Shown: piece after piece, positions 23,444-31,900 of the stretch | How the letters are laid out: each line of letters begins with the position of its first letter | Position numbering within the stretch: the first letter of the stretch is position 1 | From: DATBGE01 sp036558125 | Lineage (GTDB): Bacteria; Gemmatimonadota; Gemmatimonadetes; Gemmatimonadales; GWC2-71-9 | Assembly: GCA_036558125.1 (NCBI GenBank) | Contig: DATBGE010000158.1 | Location: forward strand, 1 to 45,357 | Reading direction: 5' to 3' | Length of the DNA stretch: 45,357 nt | Translations under genes and position numbers: made by a program | The notes under the pieces: generated by a model | The model's input: the letters and a program-made list of their open reading frames with translations, nothing else | Database searches by the model: none | What the model was told of the DNA's origin: nothing

Positions 23444-24064
23444 TCAGCTCAGTCGGATCGCGTCGAAAATTGCCCGCAAGGACGCGAGATCGGGCAACAG
23501 CAGAAAATGACCACGGAGCTTCAACGCCGGATCCTCGAACAGAAACTGGGTCTCGACGCAGAAGACGAAGTCGCGGTCGTAGCCGAAATTCATGTAGGTC
23601 GAAGTCAGGACCGCGCCCGCCAGATCGATGGCGAGGCTGGGCACGGAGGGGACCAGCATCATGCCCATGAAGTCGCTCAGCGCGTTCATGTAGGCGCTGG
23701 TCAGGATGTTCCCCACTTCTTTGAGTCCCGACTGCTCCATCTCCTCGTAGGTCTCGGTGGTCCCGAGCTTCCGGCGCAGGAGGATGTCGCAGAGCACCTT
23801 GGCCGAAGCATCGGGGAAGAGGACCAGCGTCCGGCCGGTGAGGTCGCCCATCATGTGCATCAGAACGGCGGCCACCACGTCGTCGGCCTGCCCCAGGATC
23901 TCCGGCACCTCCTCGAGCCGGGAGATGTTCACCTCGGGCACGCTGATCATGATCGTACGATTGGTGAGCTGGGAGAGCGCGGTCGCGGCATGGCCGGCGC
24001 CGATGTTGGCGACTTCCCTCAGCGCGTCGCGCTGCAGCTCATGCAACTCGCGTACGTCGTCCAT
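23444..24064 (-). CDS. cheC: CheC-like CheY-P phosphatase
   Basis: CheC/CheX/FliY-family phosphatases remove phosphate from CheY. This 206-residue protein has both CheC active-site helices: LREVANIGAGHAATAL with Glu17 and Asn20, and LKEVGNILTSAYMNAL with Glu116 and Asn119. The central ISVPEVNI and C-terminal FEDPALKLRGHFLLLPD strands fit the pseudo-symmetric fold. Having both centres fits an active CheC. No cheZ is present, so this is the likely signal-termination enzyme. ATG start 9 bases after the cheA stop; cheD in the same operon is the expected binding partner. Confidence 0.92.
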   Translation of the reverse strand: MDDVRELHELQRDALREVANIGAGHAATALSQLTNRTIMISVPEVNISRLEEVPEILGQADDVVAAVLMHMMGDLTGRTLVLFPDASAKVLCDILLRRKLGTTETYEEMEQSGLKEVGNILTSAYMNALSDFMGMMLVPSVPSLAIDLAGAVLTSTYMNFGYDRDFVFCVETQFLFEDPALKLRGHFLLLPDLASLRAIFDAIRLS

Positions 24065-24073
24065 GCGGGCCTC

Positions 24074-25936
24074 TCAGACCAGGGCGGCCGGATCCACAAT
24101 CAGGGCCGGCACGCCGTCACCCAGGATGGTGGCACCGGTAAAAATCGGCAGCATCCCCTTCGGCGCATCGAACGGCTCTACCACAATCTCCTGCTGCCCG
24201 ACCAGGGCATCCACGACCAGCGCGGCACGGCGCTCCCCCACCTGCAGGATGATGGTCGGGGCCTTTCCCACCGGCCGCGATCCAATCACGCCCAGCCGCT
24301 CCCGCAACCGCACCGTGGGCAGCAACTCCTGGCGCAGTACGAAGGCCTCCTTGCCCTCGAGTGACGCCACCAGCACCGGGTTGAACTCCACCGTTTCGGC
24401 CACTCCGCTGAGCGGCACCGCGTAACGCTCATCGCCGACTCGGGCGAGCAGCGCGCGCACGATCGCCAGCGTCAACGGGAGGCGCATCGTGAAGGTCGAC
24501 CCTTCCCCGGAGCTCGAGTCCAGCTCGACCGAGCCTCCCAGCGCACGCACCTTGGACAGCACGGCGTCCATCCCGACCCCGCGCCCCGACACGTCAGTCA
24601 CGGCCTTCGCCGTGCTGAAGCCGGGGCGGCCCAGCACCCGAAGCAGCTGGTCGTCGGTCAGGGTGGCGGTGCCGGAAGGGACGTGTCCCTCCTTCACCGC
24701 CTTGGCGAGGATCTTCTGCCGGTCGATCCCCTGCCCGTCGTCCTTCACCCGGATGGCGACGCTGGTCCGGTCCCGCATCGCGCTCAACAGAATCCGGCCT
24801 TCCGCCGGCTTGTTCCGCTTCTTTCGCTCGGCCGCGGGCTCGATGCCGTGGTCCACCGCGTTGCGCAGCAGGTGAATCAGCGGATCGCCGATCTCGTCCA
24901 GAATCGCGCGATCCATTTCGATCTCTTCCCCCTCGACCTCGAACGCGACCCGTTTGCCCAGCTGCCGCGATAGGTCCCGCACCATCCGAGGGAAGCGGTC
25001 GAAGACCTGCCACACGGGAGTCATCCGGGCCTGAACGATCTCGCCGTGCATTTCGGAGGTTACCCGTCCGATGGCCGCGGCCACTGCCTTGAGGTCGGGC
25101 GAGTCGCTGACTGCGGCGAGCTCGCTAAGCCGCCCCTTGGCGACGACCAATTCACCGACCTGGTTCATCAGCGCGTCGAGCCGCCGGAGATCGATCCGGA
25201 TTTGGCGGCGGCGCTCGACCTTGCGGCCCGGCTCCTCGACCGCAGTCTCCTCTCCCAGCTCCACCGACGCCACGTCGCCGGCGGACTGCACTGCGGCAAT
25301 CAGCGCCTTATCGGTGGCCTTGCCCTCGAACCGGAAGGAGAGTTTGCCGTCGAACTCCTCCTGCTCGAACGTGCTGACCGGCGGCCGGACGGTGTTGACC
25401 TTACCCAGCGCCTCGGCCTTCCGGACCGCCAGCATCGCGCGGGCACCGCGCATCGACGTGTCGGACCGAATGACGACCCGCACCAGTCGCCCGCCACCCA
25501 CGGCCGGGGCCGGCCGATCCTCCCGCGCGGGGATGGCCCAGCTGCCGGTTGGCGCCGAAGCCACCGAGGCATTGGTGAGCTCCTCGAGCAGCGCTGTGAA
25601 GTCCAGCTTGCCATCGCCGCCGGCCACCGCCTCGGGTACCCCCGCCTCCAACGCATCGACGATTCGAAAGAGCAGATCCAGCAGCTCGCGCGACGCGGAA
25701 CCGGGATCGCTCCGGACCACATCGAGCAGCGTCTCGGTGCGATGCGCCAGCTCGGTGAGGTGATTGAACCCCATCGCCGCGGCCATGCCCTTGAAGGTGT
25801 GCATGCCGCGGAACACCGTGACGACCGGCTCGGTGGCCTTGACGTCGCGCTCCCACTCGAGCAAGGCCTGGGCACAACTGCCCAGATGTTCCCTGCTCTC
25901 GGTCTGAAAAAGTGCCGCGTAGCGCGATAGATCCAT
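24074..25936 (-). CDS. cheA: CheA, chemosensory histidine kinase
   Basis: The 620-residue kinase has the P1 phosphotransfer domain with His46 in MHTFKGMAAAMGF. A single P2-like regulator-binding region (about 148-230) is followed by the P3 dimerisation helices (RRLDALMNQVGELVVAKGRL). The P4 ATPase domain has N-box HLLRNAVDHGIE, G1 DDGQGID and G2 GRGVGMDAV, and the P5 CheW-like regulatory domain ends LIVDPAALV. There is only one Hpt and no receiver domain, unlike the large hybrid CheA kinases of many pilus systems. ATG start. It lies between cheY and cheC; CheY and CheB in this operon are the expected phosphorylation targets. Confidence 0.96.
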   Translation of the reverse strand: MDLSRYAALFQTESREHLGSCAQALLEWERDVKATEPVVTVFRGMHTFKGMAAAMGFNHLTELAHRTETLLDVVRSDPGSASRELLDLLFRIVDALEAGVPEAVAGGDGKLDFTALLEELTNASVASAPTGSWAIPAREDRPAPAVGGGRLVRVVIRSDTSMRGARAMLAVRKAEALGKVNTVRPPVSTFEQEEFDGKLSFRFEGKATDKALIAAVQSAGDVASVELGEETAVEEPGRKVERRRQIRIDLRRLDALMNQVGELVVAKGRLSELAAVSDSPDLKAVAAAIGRVTSEMHGEIVQARMTPVWQVFDRFPRMVRDLSRQLGKRVAFEVEGEEIEMDRAILDEIGDPLIHLLRNAVDHGIEPAAERKKRNKPAEGRILLSAMRDRTSVAIRVKDDGQGIDRQKILAKAVKEGHVPSGTATLTDDQLLRVLGRPGFSTAKAVTDVSGRGVGMDAVLSKVRALGGSVELDSSSGEGSTFTMRLPLTLAIVRALLARVGDERYAVPLSGVAETVEFNPVLVASLEGKEAFVLRQELLPTVRLRERLGVIGSRPVGKAPTIILQVGERRAALVVDALVGQQEIVVEPFDAPKGMLPIFTGATILGDGVPALIVDPAALV

Positions 25937-25940
25937 GAAC

Positions 25941-26303
25941 TCAGCCGAGCACGCGCTGTACTGCCTCGAGCACCCGGGAGGGCTGGAACGGCTTCACCAC
26001 GAAATCCTTGGCGCCCGCCTGGATCGCCTCGACCACGAGAGCCTGCTGTCCCATCGCGCTGCACATGAGGATCTTGGCATCCGGATCCTCCTTACAGATC
26101 TCGCGTACCGCTTCAATGCCGCCCATATCCGGCATCACGATGTCCATCGTGACGAGGTCAGGCTTGAGTTGGCGATAGCGGTCCACCGCCTCGCGCCCGG
26201 TCTCCGCCTCACCCACTACCTCGAATCCCGCCTGGGCAAGGATGTCCGAGATCATGGTGCGCATGAAGATGGCATCATCGCAGACCAGCACCGTATGGCT
26301 CAC
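25941..26303 (-). CDS. cheY: CheY, single-domain response regulator
   Basis: A 120-residue stand-alone receiver domain. The acidic pocket DD (9-10), phospho-acceptor Asp54 in VTMDIVMPDMGG, Ser84 in MCSAMGQ and Lys104 in FVVKPFQP are all present, and no output domain follows. The sequence is of the CheY type found with CheC (MSHTVLVCDDAIFMRTMIS). ATG start; the cheA ATG begins 4 bases after its stop. The output may be a flagellar switch, a pilus or the MglA module. No motor genes are in this window, so this cannot be decided here. Confidence 0.95.
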   Translation of the reverse strand: MSHTVLVCDDAIFMRTMISDILAQAGFEVVGEAETGREAVDRYRQLKPDLVTMDIVMPDMGGIEAVREICKEDPDAKILMCSAMGQQALVVEAIQAGAKDFVVKPFQPSRVLEAVQRVLG

Positions 26304-26352
26304 GCGATCCTCCGGTTGCGAGCAGCGTTTGGGCGTTGAAGAGACTGATTCG

Positions 26353-26787
26353 TCAGGTCAGAAGCGGTGCGAGCAGCGCGTCGGTGTCGAGCACCGCGAA
26401 GACCCGCTGGCCCGCCCGGCCCACCGCTCGAGCCAGGCGCGGATCTACTCCGGGGAGGGCCTCTCGTTGATCGAGACTGTCCGTAGGCACCTCCACCAGA
26501 TCCAGTACTTCGTCCACTCCCAGTCCGACGGTGCGACCGTTGGTCTCGATTACCAGAACCGACCCGTCCTCGTCGGCCGAGCCCTGACGTTCCAGGATTC
26601 TTCGACCGTCAAAAACAGTCAAAAGCGTGCCGCGGACGTTGAAGAGTCCGTCCACCTCGGCCGAGGCTCCGGGAATCCGGGTTGCCGGCTGTTGGGCGAT
26701 GACCTCCCGAACAATTGCCGCAGGTACGGCGCAGGCGAGTTCGCCGACCCGGAAGACCACTAGTCTGACGCTCGGGACATCACTCAT
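26353..26787 (-). CDS. cheW: CheW-like coupling protein (copy C), first gene of the che run
   Basis: A 144-residue CheW-domain protein: VRLVVFRVGELACAVPAAIVREVI (about 6-29), IPGASAEVDGLFNVRGTLLTVFDGRRIL (about 36-63), VLVIETNGRTVGLGVDEVLDLVEV and FAVLDTDALLAPLL at the end. I use ATG 26787, inside an 8-base ATGAGTGA overlap with the rluD-type gene. The frame open to 26832 would overlap that gene by 53 bases. The overlap ties the chemosensory operon transcriptionally to the housekeeping genes upstream. A 49-base spacer without a recognisable signal separates it from cheY. Confidence 0.9.
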   Translation of the reverse strand: MSDVPSVRLVVFRVGELACAVPAAIVREVIAQQPATRIPGASAEVDGLFNVRGTLLTVFDGRRILERQGSADEDGSVLVIETNGRTVGLGVDEVLDLVEVPTDSLDQREALPGVDPRLARAVGRAGQRVFAVLDTDALLAPLLT

Positions 26788-27823
26788 GTGCTTTAAAGAA
26801 ACGAAGATACCGAAGGGCATCCGAATTAACAACGGGATTTCCGGGCCCCAGAGCCGCGGTCAGCAAGGGCCCGAGGTCGGCCGGCCAGCCGGCCTCGAAT
26901 TCGAGGGATTCCCCGGTCGCCGGATGGCGAAAACCCAGGTAGGCGGCGTGCAGGGCCTGGCGAGGAGCCAGCCGTTCCAGGGCCGCGGCACCAGTCCGGT
27001 CATTCGACATCCGCCGGCTTCCCCCTGCGGTGTAGACCGGATCGCCCACGACCGGATGGCCGATGTGGGCGAGATGCACCCTGATCTGGTGAGTTCGGCC
27101 GCTATGGAGCTCGAGACGCACCAGGTCTACCAGCGGAAGTCGGGCCACGGGAAAGGCGTCGGTCCGCGCCGGCCGCCCCTCGGGCAGAACCGCCATTCGC
27201 TTGCGATCGCGAGGGTGGCGGCCGAGCGGCGCGTCGATCACCACCGGATCGCCGTCGAGATGTCCCCAGACCAGCGCCGCGTAATGCCGGTTGATCCGGC
27301 GGGCCGCGAGGGCCGTACCCAACTTGCGATGCGCCAGCTCGGTCTTGGCCACCACCATGAGGCCGGAGGTGTCGCGATCGAGACGATGCACGATGCCGGG
27401 ACGTCCCTCGGCGCCGCTGGAGAGCGTCGTGCCGCGAGCAACCAGAGCATTCACCAGGGTATCCTGCCAGTGGCCCGGCGCGGGATGCACCACCAGCCCG
27501 GCCGGTTTGTCGATGATGGCGAGATGCTCGTCTTCGAAGACGACGGAGAGCGGGATCTGAGCCGGCTGAATGGTGCGCGGCGGCTCCTGCTCGGGATAGG
27601 TGACGACCACCTGATCGCCCCGCTCGAGGATACGCGAGGCCCGCGCCGGCTTCCCTGCGACGGTGACCGAGCCGGCGGCGATCAGCCGTGCGGCCTGGGT
27701 TCGGGAGAGTTGAAGTTGATCGGCGAGAAAGCGGTCGAGCCGTTCGGTCGACTCGCTGAGGACCGTGAACGTCAGTGAGGGATGAGGAGTAAGGAGTGAG
27801 GAGTCATCGTTGTCACTCCTCAC
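26780..27823 (-). CDS. rluD: RluD-type 23S rRNA pseudouridine synthase
   Basis: A 347-residue RluA/RluD-family enzyme. An N-terminal S4 RNA-binding domain (RLDRFLADQLQLSRTQAARLI..GSVTVAGKPAR) is followed by the catalytic domain with HRLDRDTSGLMVVAK (catalytic Asp in RLDRDTSG), HYAALVWG, VRLELHSGRTHQIRVHLAHIGHPVVGDPVY. The family normally modifies 23S rRNA helix 69 (RluD) or other sites; exact specificity cannot be read. The first available start is GTG 27823, which lies inside a heptamer repeat. That repeat also supplies an AAGGAG ribosome site 6 bases upstream, and about 15 N-terminal residues are repeat-encoded. It overlaps the downstream cheW by 8 bases. Confidence 0.92.
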   Translation of the reverse strand: MRSDNDDSSLLTPHPSLTFTVLSESTERLDRFLADQLQLSRTQAARLIAAGSVTVAGKPARASRILERGDQVVVTYPEQEPPRTIQPAQIPLSVVFEDEHLAIIDKPAGLVVHPAPGHWQDTLVNALVARGTTLSSGAEGRPGIVHRLDRDTSGLMVVAKTELAHRKLGTALAARRINRHYAALVWGHLDGDPVVIDAPLGRHPRDRKRMAVLPEGRPARTDAFPVARLPLVDLVRLELHSGRTHQIRVHLAHIGHPVVGDPVYTAGGSRRMSNDRTGAAALERLAPRQALHAAYLGFRHPATGESLEFEAGWPADLGPLLTAALGPGNPVVNSDALRYLRFFKAHE

Positions 27824-27845
27824 TCCTCACTCCTTACTCCTTACT
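27774..27845. repeat. Heptamer-tandem inverted repeat at the lspA/rluD junction
   Basis: Two arms of 31 bases (27774-27804 and 27815-27845) are inverted copies matching at 26 of 31 positions around a 10-base loop. Each arm is built of degenerate 7-base units of the type GGAGTGA/GGAGTAA. On the minus strand the right arm encodes the last residues and TGA stop of lspA, then an AAGGAG ribosome-binding site and the GTG start of the rluD-type gene; the left arm encodes rluD residues 8-17. It is one of three elements of the same design in the window. Confidence 0.9.
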
Positions 27846-28354
27846 CCAACCGGAGTCGGCTCGGTCACGGTCTCGCGGCGGGCGTCCTCCCGCCAGAGCG
27901 AGATCGCGAGCGCGATGGCGCCGCAGCTCACGGCCATGTCGGCCACGTTGAAGGTCGGCCAGCGGTAGGCGCCGACACCGACGTCGAGGAAGTCCACCAC
28001 CCCTTGAGAGTTGCGAACCCGGTCCACCAGGTTGCCCAGCGCGCCGCCGCTTACCAGGCCCAAAGAAAGCTGCCGGAACCAATCGCCGGGAAGCGCGTTG
28101 CGCGACATCCGGTAGAGCGCGACCACGGCGACGATCGCGACCAGCATGAAGATCCAGCGGGAGTAGGGTCCCACGTCGAGGCCGAACGCGGCCCCGGGGT
28201 TATAGACCAGGCGAAGCTGCAGCCACTGTCCCAGGACCTGGCGGCCCACCGAGGCCACCAGGAACTTCTCCGCGAGGAATTTGGTGATCAGGTCGAAGGC
28301 GATGACCCCCAGAGCGGTGCCCCAGTAGAGCCGACGCTCAGCGGCGCTTGGCAT
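27827..28354 (-). CDS. lspA: LspA, lipoprotein signal peptidase II
   Basis: LspA is the inner-membrane aspartyl protease that removes lipoprotein signal peptides after lipidation. The 175-residue protein has four hydrophobic segments and the family motifs VYNPGAAFGL (50-59), GGALGNLVDRVR (103-114), VVDFLDV with catalytic Asp121, and FNVADM with catalytic Asp139. Length is slightly long because of a charged C-terminal tail. Its last residues (GVRSKE) and TGA stop are encoded by the heptamer repeat. It starts at ATG 28354, overlapping the zinc-finger gene upstream by 17 bases. Confidence 0.95.
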   Translation of the reverse strand: MPSAAERRLYWGTALGVIAFDLITKFLAEKFLVASVGRQVLGQWLQLRLVYNPGAAFGLDVGPYSRWIFMLVAIVAVVALYRMSRNALPGDWFRQLSLGLVSGGALGNLVDRVRNSQGVVDFLDVGVGAYRWPTFNVADMAVSCGAIALAISLWREDARRETVTEPTPVGVRSKE

Positions 28355-28721
28355 CCTCTTCCTTTTCCTTGCACTTGATGCAGAGCCGCGCGTGAGGCAG
28401 CGCGTCCAGCCGTTCGAAGTTGATCTCGTCGCCGCACTGGTGACAGTGGCCGAACTTCTCCGGCGTCTTGTACAACCGGCGCAGCGCCTCGTTCACATGC
28501 CAGAGATAGCGTCCTTCCTGTGACGCAAACAGGAATTGCTTCTCCCGCTCCATGGCGTCGGTCCCCTGGTCCGCCATGTGGAACGAGTAGGAAGACAGGT
28601 CACCGTCGGATGACTGCAGCGTGGCGTTGAACGATTCGTCATAATACCCCAGCTCTTTCATCACCCGCGCCCGTTCCTCGAGCAGCCGCTTCTCAAAGTG
28701 CGTCAAATTCTTCTTGTTCAT
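28338..28721 (-). CDS. dksA: DksA/TraR-family zinc-finger transcription factor
   Basis: DksA-family proteins bind the RNA polymerase secondary channel and act with ppGpp. This 127-residue protein has the helical hairpin (about 5-80), an acidic tip-like DQGTDAME (51-58), and a four-cysteine zinc finger Cys93, Cys96, Cys114, Cys117 (CHQC...CIKC), followed by KEKEED. The length is slightly shorter than E. coli DksA and similar to the short DksA-like proteins found next to ileS and lspA in several phyla. The ATG shares one base with the ileS TAA. Confidence 0.88.
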   Translation of the reverse strand: MNKKNLTHFEKRLLEERARVMKELGYYDESFNATLQSSDGDLSSYSFHMADQGTDAMEREKQFLFASQEGRYLWHVNEALRRLYKTPEKFGHCHQCGDEINFERLDALPHARLCIKCKEKEEDAKRR

Positions 28722-31700
28722 TACTTCCCCGTCGGTTGTGGTCGAGCGCTCCCGCGACCCGCTTCGTAGCGCCTTGTGCTCAGTGTTATCCGCCGTCCGT
28801 CCAGGTCCACGTCCTGGGTCAGGTCCGCCTCGTGGAGCCGGGACCCGACCTCAAAGCGCCGGGCGAGCGTCTCGTTGCGAATAAATTCTGCATGGGCCCG
28901 GGAGGCTTCCAGTACTTCAGCCGGCCCCTCCAGCCCCAATTCTATCCGATCGGCGAACCGGTATCCGGCCTCGCGACGCAGTCGCTGTACGTGGTGGACG
29001 ATCTCCCGGGCCAGGCCTTCGTCCCGCAAGGCAGGATCAACCCGCGGGTCGAGCGCCGCTACATAGGGACCGTCACTCTGCACCAGCAAGTCGGTGGCCA
29101 CCTCCCGCTCCACCACCACCTCGTCTGAAAGATAGACGGTGGGGGAACCGTCCACCTCCAGGGTGGCTTCCCCGCCCCCTTCCAGCACCTGTAACTGCTC
29201 TGGTGTCAGCCGGGAAACGGCCGCGGCCACCGCCGGGGTCTGCTTCCCGAACCGTTTGCCGAGGGCGCGAAAGTTAGCCTTGCCCCGCAGCCTGACCAGT
29301 GCAGTGTCCGATTCCACGACCTCGACGGCTTTGACGTTTACCTCGTTGCGTAACAGCTCGGTGAGCTTGGCGAAAGCCTCCCGGTCCACACTCGCGGGGA
29401 TGGCGACAAGCAGCCGTGACAGGGGTTGACGCACTCCGAGCTTCACAGTTTCACGCGCCGCACGGGAAAGCGAAGAGAGCCGCCGGACCGCGTCCATTGC
29501 CGATTCGAGACCCTGGTCCCGAGCCGCCGAGGGCACCGGCATGGGAGCCAGGTGAACCGAGCCGCCGGTGAGCGACCGATGGAGCCAGTCGCTCATGAAC
29601 GGAGCGGACGGTGCCAGCAGACGGCTCACTGCGGTCAGCACATGGTGTAGCGTCGCCACCGCCGCGGGGTCGGCCTTGGCGTCGGGCGCCCAGAAGCGGC
29701 CCCGGTTGAGTCGCACATACCAGTTCGACACGTCGTCCACCACGAATGCCATCAGGACCTTGGTCCCCGCAGTGACGTCGTAACCGTCATAGGAAGCGCG
29801 AACCGCTTCGATGGTGGAGTCGAGCCGGCTCAGGATCCAACGATCGGCGAGGGTCAGCTTGCCGGCCGCCTGCAGCATCTCCCGATCGGCGTAAAGGGCA
29901 AAGAACCGGTAGGTCTCGCGTAAGGCCCGGATGAAATTCCCGGTGATCTGCGGAATGTTCTTGCGGTCGAACGGCTTCGCGGCCCACACCTGGCTCGAGG
30001 CCAGGAGATACAGCCTGACCGCATCGGCGCCGAACTCCCGGATCATTTCCCACGGATCCACCACGTTGCCCCGGGTCTTGGACATCTTCTGACCCTGCGC
30101 GTCGAGCACCAGCCCGTTCACGATCACGTTGCGGTAGGCCGGACTGTCGAAGACGGTGACCGCGATCGCGAGGAGCGAGTAGAACCAGCCGCGGGTCTGG
30201 TCCACCCCTTCGCAGATGTAGTCGGCCGGGAAGTGGGACTTGAACTCGGCTTCGTGCTCGAACGGATAATGCCACTGCGCGTAGGGCATCGACCCCGAGT
30301 CGAACCAGGTGTCGATCACCTCGGCGGCGCGGCGCATCACCCCGCCACAGGAACACTGCCAGGAGTAGCTGTCGATGTAGGGCTTGTGGGGATCGAACTT
30401 CTCGGGCAACGGCTTGCCCCACCGGTCGGCCAGCCGGGCATAGCTCCCGATCACCTCGACGTGACTCGGCTCCTTGTCGCAGACCCAGACCGGGAGCGGC
30501 GTGCCCCAGTAGCGGTCCCGCGAGAGTGCCCAATCCACGTTGTTGGCCAGCCATTCGCCGAACCGCCCGGCGCCGACCTCAGGCGGGCTCCAGTTCACCG
30601 CCCGGTTCACCTCCAGCATCCGCTCCTTCACCGAAGAAGTCCGGACGAACCAGGAGTCGCGGGCGTAGTAGATCAGCTTGCTGGAGCAGCGCCAGCAATG
30701 GGGATAGTCGTGCTCGTACTGCTCGGTGTGCAGCCAACGGCCGTCGGCCTTGAGCCGGCGGATGATGAGCTCGTTGGTGTCCTTCTCGGTGACCAGCTTC
30801 CCCTCGAGCTCGGGCCAGCCGGTTCCGCGGAAGGTCCCGTCCGGTGCGACCGGCATGAGCAACGCCAGCCCGTGCTTCTGTCCCGCGGCATAGTCGTCGG
30901 CACCGAAGGCCGGGGCCATGTGGACGATACCGGAGCCGGTGTCCGCGGTGACGAAGTCGCCCGTGATGACGACCGAATGCTTCGCGTCGGCGGGGAGAGG
31001 AACAATGTTCAGCGGGCGCTGGTAGCGTAGCCCGGTCAACGCCGATCCCAGCACAGCGGGAGCCTCTTCCTTTATCTCACCGCCCAGCACCTCGTCCAGC
31101 CTGGCGCGCAGGGCGACGGCGGTGATGAACTTCCTGCCGGGGTGCTTGCTGCTGGAGTAAGTGCCGTATTCCAAGTCGGGATGGACCGCGACCGCCACGT
31201 TGGAAGGCAAGGTCCAGGGAGTCGTCGTCCAGACGATGAGCTCGCGCCCGCTCCCGTCTTCCAGCGGGAACGCGACATAGATGGAGCGGTCGTGGATTTT
31301 TTCGTAGCCGAGCGCCAGCTCATGGCTGGAGAGTGCGGTGCCACAGCGGGGACAATAGGGCAGCACCCGGTGGCCGCGGTACAGCATCTTCTTCTCATAC
31401 AAACGACTGAGCAGCCACCAGACCGATTCGACGTAATCGTTGCTGTAGGTGATGTAGGGATGGTCGTAGTCGAGCCAGTAGGCGATCCGGTCGGAGAGCT
31501 GCTCCCAGTCCTGCTTGTAGGTGAACACATTCTCCCGGCACTTCGCATTGAACTTCTCCACGCCGTACTGCTCGATCGCTTTCTTCCCGCCGGTCAGTCC
31601 GAGCTGCTTCTCCACCTCGATTTCGACCGGCAGCCCGTGCGTATCCCAACCGGCGATCCGGGTGACCGACTTCCCCTGCATCGCGTGATAGCGGCAGACC

Positions 31701-31900
31701 AGGTCCTTGATCGTGCGGGAGAAGACGTGATGGATTCCGGGGCGGCCGTTGGCGGTCGGCGGCCCCTCGTAAAACACGAAGGGCTTGCCGTCCCGATTGG
31801 CGTCAAGCGTACGCTGGAAGAGCCGCTCGGCCTTCCAGGTTTCGAGCAGGTCCTTCTCCATCTGATCCGGACTCTGGTCCGGCCACGGCGCAAAGCTCAT
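28721..31900 (-). CDS. ileS: Isoleucyl-tRNA synthetase
   Basis: IleRS charges tRNA-Ile and edits misactivated valine. The 1059-residue protein has the class I signature in the variant PGIHHV (54-59, HIGH position), the GWDTHGLPVE motif, the editing CP1 domain (TTTPWTLPSN), QTRGWFYSLL, and KMSKT for KMSKS (about 640). The EGPPTANGRPGIHH form is what I remember from Bacteroidota-type IleRS rather than the E. coli type, and no C-terminal zinc-binding cysteines stand out. I start at ATG 31900 (ATGA overlap with punA); the open frame to 32014 lies inside punA and lacks family sequence. Confidence 0.95.
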   Translation of the reverse strand: MSFAPWPDQSPDQMEKDLLETWKAERLFQRTLDANRDGKPFVFYEGPPTANGRPGIHHVFSRTIKDLVCRYHAMQGKSVTRIAGWDTHGLPVEIEVEKQLGLTGGKKAIEQYGVEKFNAKCRENVFTYKQDWEQLSDRIAYWLDYDHPYITYSNDYVESVWWLLSRLYEKKMLYRGHRVLPYCPRCGTALSSHELALGYEKIHDRSIYVAFPLEDGSGRELIVWTTTPWTLPSNVAVAVHPDLEYGTYSSSKHPGRKFITAVALRARLDEVLGGEIKEEAPAVLGSALTGLRYQRPLNIVPLPADAKHSVVITGDFVTADTGSGIVHMAPAFGADDYAAGQKHGLALLMPVAPDGTFRGTGWPELEGKLVTEKDTNELIIRRLKADGRWLHTEQYEHDYPHCWRCSSKLIYYARDSWFVRTSSVKERMLEVNRAVNWSPPEVGAGRFGEWLANNVDWALSRDRYWGTPLPVWVCDKEPSHVEVIGSYARLADRWGKPLPEKFDPHKPYIDSYSWQCSCGGVMRRAAEVIDTWFDSGSMPYAQWHYPFEHEAEFKSHFPADYICEGVDQTRGWFYSLLAIAVTVFDSPAYRNVIVNGLVLDAQGQKMSKTRGNVVDPWEMIREFGADAVRLYLLASSQVWAAKPFDRKNIPQITGNFIRALRETYRFFALYADREMLQAAGKLTLADRWILSRLDSTIEAVRASYDGYDVTAGTKVLMAFVVDDVSNWYVRLNRGRFWAPDAKADPAAVATLHHVLTAVSRLLAPSAPFMSDWLHRSLTGGSVHLAPMPVPSAARDQGLESAMDAVRRLSSLSRAARETVKLGVRQPLSRLLVAIPASVDREAFAKLTELLRNEVNVKAVEVVESDTALVRLRGKANFRALGKRFGKQTPAVAAAVSRLTPEQLQVLEGGGEATLEVDGSPTVYLSDEVVVEREVATDLLVQSDGPYVAALDPRVDPALRDEGLAREIVHHVQRLRREAGYRFADRIELGLEGPAEVLEASRAHAEFIRNETLARRFEVGSRLHEADLTQDVDLDGRRITLSTRRYEAGRGSARPQPTGK

